6,015 nucleotides of DNA from Euryarchaeota archaeon UBA91. Lineage in GTDB: Archaea; Thermoplasmatota; Poseidoniia; Poseidoniales; Poseidoniaceae. Below the pieces are notes generated by a model. The model was not told the DNA's origin, ran no database searches, and saw nothing but the letters and a program-made list of their open reading frames with translations. Numbering within the stretch: position 1 is the first letter of the stretch; each line of letters begins with the position of its first letter. Below, piece by piece: positions 1-4,594 of the stretch. The position numbers were made by a program, and so were the translations under genes. The stretch spans positions 1 through 6,015 of the forward strand of contig DAMU01000094.1 of assembly GCA_002499705.1 (NCBI GenBank), given 5' to 3'.

Positions 1-266
1 GACATAACTTCATCGAAAGCATCGCTATCAAGTTGGGCTAATTGCCCTGCACGCAGGTAAATCGATTCCACAATTTCCGAAGCGGCTTCAGCATCACTCC
101 AACCAGAATGCCACTTTTCTTTTCCGACAGTTAATCCAACGACCATTTTTGTAAGTGCAGAGGCTTGTCCAAGTGCAACAGCTGCTGCTGTACCTCCACC
201 GGGTGTCGGGTCAGATGAAGCCAAAGCATCTTGGAAGTCACCAAGAGTGAAATCCATCCAACTCAT
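1..266 (-). CDS. Formimidoyltetrahydrofolate cyclodeaminase (FTCD C-terminal-domain family), 3' end cut by window edge
   Basis: Translated by hand from the minus strand: 88 codons from ATG at 266-264, open to the left edge, so only the N-terminal part is present. Residues 16-29 read ASSDPTPGGGTAAA, the glycine-rich N-terminal signature of the cyclodeaminase domain, and residues 80-88 (DSDAFDEVM) resemble the conserved Asp/aromatic stretch of that family. The family converts 5-formimino-tetrahydrofolate to 5,10-methenyl-tetrahydrofolate plus ammonia in the cytoplasm. Its ATG overlaps the TGA of the upstream formimidoyltransferase gene (ATGA), implying translational coupling. GGTGA lies four bases before this ATG, which favours it over the second in-frame ATG at 257. 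In animals the two activities are one fused protein; here they are separate overlapping genes. Methenyl-THF cyclohydrolase-type relatives share the fold, but the neighbour makes the cyclodeaminase role most likely. Confidence 0.9.
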   Translation of the reverse strand, partial: MSWMDFTLGDFQDALASSDPTPGGGTAAAVALGQASALTKMVVGLTVGKEKWHSGWSDAEAASEIVESIYLRAGQLAQLDSDAFDEVM

Positions 267-1315
267 TCACTCACCGCCTTTTCGAGGGCCCACTCAATAA
301 TTCGCTCATTTGGATCAAAACTTCCGAGCGAATCTAAACCTAAGCCGCGAATAGCCGCTTCAACCAGTTCATGTTCGTTGGTAACACCATCCGCAGCATA
401 CCATCGCCCCGATTCAAGCATTGCTTCAAGCGGTATTAGCCCTACCAATTCGCTTCCAGGGGTAGACGTGTCGTGATCACTTGCGATACTTTTGCACGCT
501 TCAAATGCCACGTGCATAGGACATTGGGCTACATCTCGCAGATTCATTGAAACTTGACTTATACCATGCGCTTCAAGAGAGACACCCATTCCTTGAACCA
601 TGGCTAGCATGCCAGGAACTCGCATTTTACGTCCATCATTTTGTTTTATCAAGCGTCCAGTCGAGCGTACAAGTGAGCCGATTTTCTTTGCCACTTTGGC
701 ATCAGGTTCATCGATATTGACATTGTAAGCGACCAGAATTCCCCGAGCACCAATCGTTATTGCGCCGCTTTTTTCAGCCTCTGCACTCCATTCCGAAGGG
801 CCAAAATCTGGCAACCTTGTATGCTCGGAATGTGGAGTTTCACCACCTGATAACCGTGCCTTCAAACCTTCATATTGGCCTTTGCGAATTGTCGAAAGTA
901 AATTCTTCTCCTGGTGGAGTGCAGCATAACCATACACAAATGTCGGGACAGCACACTCTTCACCCACACGCTGGGCTAACGAGTGGGCTAACTCCGCGCA
1001 ATCTTCCATTGAAACCCCTTTCAAAGGGACAAAAGGGCACACATCGACTGCTCCTAAACGTGGGTGTTCCCCCTCATGCCCTGTCATATCTATTTCTTCA
1101 ATGGCCTTGCAAATAAGTTGGAAAGCTGCTTCTTTTACTGCATTCGGTTCTCCTGCGATGGTAATGACTGTTCTGTTGTAGTCACTGTCGGGCTCAACAC
1201 CCAGGACAGCACATTTTGCTATACCGCGAACGGCATCAATAATCCGTCCAATCTTCTCTGAATCTCGCCCCTCTGAGATGTTAGGTACGCATTCAACAAT
1301 TGCTTGCATAGACAT
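263..1315 (-). CDS. Glutamate formimidoyltransferase
   Basis: 350 aa, close to the length of the formiminotransferase half of animal FTCD. It transfers the formimino group of N-formimino-glutamate, the end product of one histidine degradation route, to tetrahydrofolate. Diagnostic stretches are VECVPNISEGRD (7-18), NRTV (47-50), GEHPRLGAVDVCPF (82-95), PDFGPSEW (169-176), the GARGILVAYNVN region (189-200) and GLDSL..F.P.ERIIE near the C terminus (326-341). By recalled alignment to mammalian FTCD, His84 in GEHPR corresponds to catalytic His82. It ends in an ATGA overlap with the cyclodeaminase gene, so both steps are probably made together. No Shine-Dalgarno precedes the ATG at 1315 or the second ATG at 1309. 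Homologues start just before VECVPN, so either is possible. PAN lies 47 bp upstream on the same strand; co-transcription or a private promoter in that gap are both possible. Confidence 0.96.
   Translation of the reverse strand: MSMQAIVECVPNISEGRDSEKIGRIIDAVRGIAKCAVLGVEPDSDYNRTVITIAGEPNAVKEAAFQLICKAIEEIDMTGHEGEHPRLGAVDVCPFVPLKGVSMEDCAELAHSLAQRVGEECAVPTFVYGYAALHQEKNLLSTIRKGQYEGLKARLSGGETPHSEHTRLPDFGPSEWSAEAEKSGAITIGARGILVAYNVNIDEPDAKVAKKIGSLVRSTGRLIKQNDGRKMRVPGMLAMVQGMGVSLEAHGISQVSMNLRDVAQCPMHVAFEACKSIASDHDTSTPGSELVGLIPLEAMLESGRWYAADGVTNEHELVEAAIRGLGLDSLGSFDPNERIIEWALEKAVSE
271..275 (-). promoter_or_regulatory. Shine-Dalgarno site of the cyclodeaminase gene
   Basis: On the minus strand GGTGA is followed by four bases (GTGA) and then the ATG at 266-264. 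It lies inside the 3' end of the formimidoyltransferase gene. The same GGTGA-N4-ATG spacing precedes two other genes in this window, which supports it as a real ribosome-binding site. Confidence 0.65.
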
Positions 1316-1362
1316 AGGTTGTCAAGACGGACTTTGAATGTTAACGCTAAAGAGTGTTAAAA
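1316..1362 (-). promoter_or_regulatory. Possible promoter/processing region between PAN and formimidoyltransferase genes
   Basis: This 47-bp gap lies between the PAN stop codon and the formimidoyltransferase ATG. On the minus strand it contains an AT-rich stretch (GCGTTAACATTC, 1337-1348) about 26 bases before the ATG, roughly where the TATA element of a leaderless archaeal transcript would sit. The match to a TATA consensus is weak. The absence of a ribosome-binding site on the downstream gene is the main indirect support. Read-through from PAN is equally possible. Confidence 0.25.
1341..1360. repeat. Short imperfect inverted repeat in the PAN/formimidoyltransferase gap
   Basis: Arms TTAACGCT (1341-1348) and AGTGTTAA (1353-1360) flank a 4-base spacer (AAAG). 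They are complementary except at one position, which is G-T when read on the plus strand and A-C on the minus strand. It begins two bases beyond the PAN stop codon. It could be a small operator, an RNA-processing or 3'-end hairpin for PAN mRNA, or chance. As a hairpin in the minus-strand RNA it would be short and AT-rich. Confidence 0.35.
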
Positions 1363-2583
1363 TCATCCGTAAAGCGCATCAGGAGATGTGGTCACACCAC
1401 TGGTAGATTTCTTAACCTGAATGCGCTCAACAGCTTTGATTAAGTCTGCTTGGGAGATTTTGCTTCGCTTGTCTCGGATTGCAATCATTCCAGCTTCTAC
1501 ACAGGTTGCTTTCAGTTCAGCCCCAGAGTAGCCTTCCGTTTTTTCGACAATTGCTTTCAATTGAATTCTTGAAGTAGACATCTTTGAAGTATGGAGCTTC
1601 AATATTGCTTTTCTGCCATCAGGATCAGGTAACGGAATTGTGACAATTCTATCAAATCGCCCTGGGCGCAAAAGTGCATCATCGAGAATATCCGGCCGGT
1701 TTGTAGCAGCAATAATTTTGACATCTTCCAGCGAATCAAACCCATCCAGTTCAGCGAGTAATTGCATTAGAGTTCGTTGCACTTCACGGTCACCACTGGT
1801 CGAACCATCAAGTCTTTTCGCGCCAATTGCGTCGATTTCATCGAGGAATATAATCGATGGAGATTTTTCTTTCGCCAATGAAAAGAGTTCCCGAACCATT
1901 CGACCACCTTCACCTATGTATTTTTGAGCCAGTTCGCTGCCAACCATTCGAATAAAAGTCGCATCAGTTTGGTGTGCAACTGCTTTTGCGAGTAATGTTT
2001 TGCCACATCCAGGCGGCCCAACAAGAAGAATACCCTTCGGTGGGGTGATGCCTACTTTTGTAAAGAGTTCAGGTTCAAGGAGAGGAAGTTCAATAGCTTC
2101 TCTCACAGTCTTGACTTGTTCATCAAGTCCTGCTACAGAATCATAGGTAATGTCAGGTTTTTCAACCATTTCTGCACCACTCACCATTGGATCCCAAGCC
2201 TCATGAAGAACTTCAATGACGGCCAATGTATCTTGGTTTAATGCAACTCTCGTCCCAGGTTTCAGTTTTTCAGGTTCGAGCCTCTGGTTAAGTGATACTT
2301 GGAATACAGTTCCGTTCGAGGAGCGCACAATAGCGGTTCTGTCATCCAGGACATCTTGTAAATGTCCGATGATGAGGGGGGGAGATTTCAACAAACGAAC
2401 TTCATCATCAAGTCGCGTTGCTCGCTTTTTGAGAGTCCGTATTTCGGTTTCAAGGTAGGATCTTTCATTGATGAGGTTCTCAGAAACTTCGAGAAGTTTT
2501 TGATAATCTTCTTCCAACTTATCCAGTTCAGCATCCGTTTTTGCTGTGAGTGGATTGTTGTTTTTTCCGACATCTGAACTCAT
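1363..2583 (-). CDS. pan: Proteasome-activating nucleotidase (PAN), AAA+ ATPase
   Basis: 406 aa from ATG 2583; the reading frame also allows a TTG start at 2631 giving 422 aa. PAN is the archaeal homologue of the 26S Rpt ATPases: a hexamer that unfolds proteins and opens the 20S core. Residues below are numbered from the TTG; subtract 16 for the ATG. An N-terminal coiled coil (about 35-82, heptad-like LEEDYQKLLEVSENL) leads into PPLIIG (84-89) and an OB domain (to about 145). The AAA+ module has Walker A GPPGCGKT (205-212), pore loop YIG (238-240), Walker B IIFLDEID (260-267), sensor-1 Asn311, arginine fingers in RPGRFDR (322-328) and the GYSGAEL sensor-2 region (367-373). The protein ends Leu-Tyr-Gly, a valid HbYX tail for docking in the 20S rim. 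I prefer the ATG because a stop codon lies directly before the TTG. No Shine-Dalgarno is visible at either start, so the transcript may be leaderless. Confidence 0.97.
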   Translation of the reverse strand: MSSDVGKNNNPLTAKTDAELDKLEEDYQKLLEVSENLINERSYLETEIRTLKKRATRLDDEVRLLKSPPLIIGHLQDVLDDRTAIVRSSNGTVFQVSLNQRLEPEKLKPGTRVALNQDTLAVIEVLHEAWDPMVSGAEMVEKPDITYDSVAGLDEQVKTVREAIELPLLEPELFTKVGITPPKGILLVGPPGCGKTLLAKAVAHQTDATFIRMVGSELAQKYIGEGGRMVRELFSLAKEKSPSIIFLDEIDAIGAKRLDGSTSGDREVQRTLMQLLAELDGFDSLEDVKIIAATNRPDILDDALLRPGRFDRIVTIPLPDPDGRKAILKLHTSKMSTSRIQLKAIVEKTEGYSGAELKATCVEAGMIAIRDKRSKISQADLIKAVERIQVKKSTSGVTTSPDALYG

Positions 2584-2699
2584 TGCACTCAAACACTCGT
2601 CGTGGCTACAGTTTGTTAAGTCGTCGCTCAATCAAATTGCAGTTATTCGTTCCGAAGGCTTCAAAGACAGTCACCATAACCAGCATTTGGGGCTGGGTT
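2584..2699. promoter_or_regulatory. Divergent promoter region between PAN and aMBF1
   Basis: This 116-bp spacer separates two outward-facing gene strings and must hold both promoters unless transcripts start elsewhere. AT-rich stretches that could act as TATA elements are weak: minus-strand ACTTAACAAAC (about 2611-2621) for PAN, and the plus-strand stretch AAATTGCAGTTATT (2634-2647) for aMBF1. Neither matches the archaeal TATA/BRE consensus well, so the individual boxes are not called. Neither gene has a good Shine-Dalgarno. The right-hand 26 bases form one arm, the loop and most of the second arm of the inverted repeat described separately. Confidence 0.55.
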
Positions 2700-2703
2700 A
2701 TGG
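2674..2703 (+). promoter_or_regulatory. Inverted repeat/hairpin enclosing the aMBF1 start codon
   Basis: Left arm CCATAACCAGC (2674-2684) and right arm GCTGGGTTATGG (2692-2703) are reverse complements apart from one extra G (2695). They flank a 7-base loop (ATTTGGG). That gives eight uninterrupted pairs plus three more after the bulge. The aMBF1 ATG (2700-2702) lies inside the right arm. If the region is transcribed, the start codon would be base-paired; as DNA it would be a dyad suited to a dimeric regulator such as an HTH protein. No T-tract follows, so a terminator is unlikely. Confidence 0.6.
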
Positions 2704-3191
2704 CAGATTGTGAACTATGTGGCGCAATGAAAGTCAGCGTTCGCCATGTCAAAATGGGCAAGACAGAAGTCGCTGCTTGCTCACGTTGCTCTGATAAAAT
2801 GAATCTCGGACCGAAGGAAACTGCACCAGGCCTTGCCCGAGCTCAAAGTATGACTGCACGCCCAACCTTTTCCTCCAAGGGCAAGAAAGGCAAAGACATC
2901 ATGCTCAAGGCGGAAAAGGAACTCGCTGAAGATTTCTCTCAACGCATATCGAATGCGCGTAAATCAAAAGGGTGGAATCAAGCAACCCTCGGTAAGCGCA
3001 TGGCAGAAACAGTCAACATCATCAAAGCGGCTGAAAGCGGCAAACGTCCTACGGATTCTGTGTTGAAAAAGTTTGAAAGAGTGCTTTCAATCACATTGTT
3101 TGTAGCATCAACTCCATCGGAAACTCGACGAATTGATTCATCATCTTCTCGTGGAATGACACTTGGCGATTATTTGGACGATATCAGGTGA
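2700..3191 (+). CDS. Archaeal multiprotein bridging factor 1 (aMBF1): zinc ribbon plus HTH
   Basis: 163 aa. An N-terminal zinc ribbon has two cysteine pairs, C4-x2-C7 (CELC) and C27-x2-C30 (CSRC). A lysine-rich linker (about 58-75) joins it to a Cro/C1-type HTH (about 78-134, including GWNQATLGKRM and AESGKRP). The tail MTLGDYLDDIR resembles the LGD ending of archaeal MBF1 proteins. Eukaryotic MBF1 bridges TBP and activators. Archaeal MBF1 has been linked to ribosomal subunits and translation, so its direct role here is uncertain. The frame is open from 2550, but I start at ATG 2700 because homologues begin right before the first CxxC and the upstream frame overlaps the 5' end of PAN. There is no clear Shine-Dalgarno, and the start codon sits in an inverted repeat, suggesting control at this point. 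Tsr3 follows four bases after the stop codon, so the two are very likely one transcript. Confidence 0.93.
   Translation: MADCELCGAMKVSVRHVKMGKTEVAACSRCSDKMNLGPKETAPGLARAQSMTARPTFSSKGKKGKDIMLKAEKELAEDFSQRISNARKSKGWNQATLGKRMAETVNIIKAAESGKRPTDSVLKKFERVLSITLFVASTPSETRRIDSSSSRGMTLGDYLDDIR
3187..3191 (+). promoter_or_regulatory. Shine-Dalgarno site of tsr3, overlapping the aMBF1 stop codon
   Basis: AGGTGAT (3186-3192) contains GGTGA followed by four bases (TTTG) and the ATG at 3196. The TGA of GGTGA is itself the aMBF1 stop codon, so termination and re-initiation are physically superimposed. This site decides the start in favour of ATG 3196 over the upstream ATG at 3163. Confidence 0.75.
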
Positions 3192-3195
3192 TTTG

Positions 3196-3756
3196 ATGCC
3201 TAAAATTTCCGTTCACGCCATATGGCTTGCGCAGGATGACCCGAAAAAAAATACGGCAGTACTTGCTTCGAAACGAGGCGATATGAAATTGCACAAACGC
3301 ATCAATACTGCTCCAAAAAGAGGTATTATCCTTGAACCATTATGCGGGAAAGTTTTCGGCCCTGAAGATCATCAAATCTTACGTAGCGGCGGCTCACTTG
3401 TAGGTCTTGATTGCAGTTGGGCTCATATTGAGGAAAGCGTTCAGCAAGTAATGAAAAAAACACGCTTGATTCCGCGAATGTTGCCTCTGCTGTTGGCAGC
3501 AAACCCAGTTAATTGGGGCAAACCGGGTCGCTTGACTACCGCTGAGGCATTAGCAACTGTTCTCTACCTTGTTGGCGAGGAAAAGCAAGCACAGCAAGTT
3601 CTTGGTGCATTTCGTTGGGGTCAGCGTTTTTTTGAACTCAATAAAGAACCTCTCGAGGCATATGCCCAAGCAAAGACTAGTGCAGAATTAGTCGAACTCC
3701 AATTCGAATTTTTTGATATTGACCGTCCAGATGACTCCGAAGATTCTTCAAGATGA
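3196..3756 (+). CDS. tsr3: Tsr3-type 16S rRNA aminocarboxypropyltransferase (DUF367)
   Basis: 186 aa. Tsr3 enzymes transfer the 3-amino-3-carboxypropyl group of S-adenosylmethionine to a modified uridine in small-subunit rRNA, a late ribosome-maturation step in eukaryotes and archaea. Family signatures are LDCSWAHIEE (71-80), LPLLLAANPVNWGKPGRLTT (96-115), EALATVLYLVGE (117-128) and FRWGQRFFELN (139-149). An acidic C-terminal tail (about 174-184) is usual. The N-terminal RLI-like element, normally near CDPKKCT, reads DDPKKNT (14-20), so both cysteines are replaced. It follows aMBF1 by four bases with a well-placed Shine-Dalgarno, and its 3' end may overlap the start of fdhD. Identification rests on recalled family motifs and is strong. 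Confidence 0.93.
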   Translation: MPKISVHAIWLAQDDPKKNTAVLASKRGDMKLHKRINTAPKRGIILEPLCGKVFGPEDHQILRSGGSLVGLDCSWAHIEESVQQVMKKTRLIPRMLPLLLAANPVNWGKPGRLTTAEALATVLYLVGEEKQAQQVLGAFRWGQRFFELNKEPLEAYAQAKTSAELVELQFEFFDIDRPDDSEDSSR

Positions 3757-4561
3757 GCCGCTATCCCTTACCATGGGACATAGTCGGCGCGTCGGTGTCC
3801 ACCGCTATTCCGATGGTGAAACAAGGGTTGATTCTGATTCGTTAGCGTCTGAGACATTAATTCACCTTTATTCCGATTCTAAGAAAATAGCCAGTCTTCT
3901 TGGCACTCCTTTCGATCTCAATGAACTGTTCATTGGGCATGCTTTGGCAGAGGGCTATGGCGTGTATTCTGACGCAGTAATATCTCATGAGGTTTCGGAC
4001 TCCGGTTCAATACATCTCTCAATTAATCAAAAATTGACTCCAAAGCATTCCGTTGAGAGAATTGTCACTTCGTCTTGTGGAGCTTGTAACAGTGACGGAC
4101 TCGACGAACTTACTGACGATTTACCATCGTTCAATGGCACTCATATTCCTTTCAGTCATGACATGATTCACCAACAACTGGTTGAAATGAAGCATAACCA
4201 AATTGGTTTTTCGCAGACCGGTGGGATGCATGCTGCTGCACTTTGGTCACCTGATGCCATGTTGAAGCATCTGTCTGAAGATATTGGTAGACACAATGCA
4301 GTTGACAAAACAATTGGTAAGGCTTTACTTGCGAATGATTCGTTTAGCACCCAATACCTCTTCCTATCGGGTCGTTGCGGCTGGGACATCGTGGCGAAAG
4401 CTGCACGCGCAGGCATTGGGACCATTGTTTGCATTGGTGCTTGTTCAACTCTTGCAGCAGACACGGCCCGCCTCTTAGGGATGAGAATTTTTTCATTTAT
4501 GAAATCGAAGAGTAACGTTGGAATTGGCCTTCACATGCACAGTGCAAACAACAACACTTGA
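3731..4561 (+). CDS. fdhD: FdhD, sulfurtransferase/chaperone for formate-dehydrogenase-type molybdoenzymes
   Basis: 276 aa from ATG 3731, near the usual FdhD length. FdhD passes sulfur from a cysteine desulfurase to the molybdenum cofactor of formate-dehydrogenase-like enzymes and is required for their activity. Visible features are VGVHRYSDGE (21-30), GTPFDLNELFIGHALAEG (58-75), the persulfide CxxC in TSSCGACNSDGLDEL (C116, C119), FSQTGGMHAAAL (160-171), EDIGRHNAVDKTIG (183-196) and a C-terminal SNVGIGLHMH. The start is uncertain: ATG 3731 overlaps tsr3 by 26 bases, ATG 3773 would leave a 16-base gap and 262 aa, and neither has a Shine-Dalgarno. The conserved part begins after both. The client enzyme gene starts 33 bases downstream, a classic functional pairing. 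Translation may depend on coupling to tsr3. Confidence 0.95.
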   Translation: MTPKILQDEPLSLTMGHSRRVGVHRYSDGETRVDSDSLASETLIHLYSDSKKIASLLGTPFDLNELFIGHALAEGYGVYSDAVISHEVSDSGSIHLSINQKLTPKHSVERIVTSSCGACNSDGLDELTDDLPSFNGTHIPFSHDMIHQQLVEMKHNQIGFSQTGGMHAAALWSPDAMLKHLSEDIGRHNAVDKTIGKALLANDSFSTQYLFLSGRCGWDIVAKAARAGIGTIVCIGACSTLAADTARLLGMRIFSFMKSKSNVGIGLHMHSANNNT

Positions 4562-4585
4562 GAACCCCCCTTGTCACGACACATT

Positions 4586-4590
4586 GGTGA
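4586..4590 (+). promoter_or_regulatory. Shine-Dalgarno site of the oxidoreductase gene
   Basis: GGTGA, four bases (GTGT), then the ATG at 4595. The arrangement matches those of tsr3 and the cyclodeaminase gene. It fixes the start codon in the 33-bp gap after fdhD. The rest of that gap holds a run of six C (4565-4570) and no convincing hairpin or T-tract. Confidence 0.7.
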
Positions 4591-4594
4591 GTGT

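Noticed and set aside
231..1261. Plus-strand open frames at 231-476, 760-1116 and 1064-1261
   Set aside because: They lie opposite the well-supported formimidoyltransferase gene, have no recognisable motifs and look like shadows of it.
1640..2577. Plus-strand frames at 1640-1927, 2216-2458 and 2362-2577, and minus-strand 2388-2573
   Set aside because: All are other-frame readings of PAN with biased composition (serine- and arginine-rich) and no family signature.
2654..2662. Mini-palindrome GAAGGCTTC in the divergent spacer
   Set aside because: Four-base arms are expected by chance and nothing else supports a binding site.
2550..2699. N-terminal extension of aMBF1 by 50 residues
   Set aside because: It overlaps the 5' end of PAN on the other strand, has no conserved content, and homologues begin just before the first CxxC.
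4562..4594. Terminator or promoter between fdhD and the oxidoreductase gene
   Set aside because: The 33-bp gap has a C-run and a ribosome-binding site but no stable hairpin, T-tract or TATA-like box.
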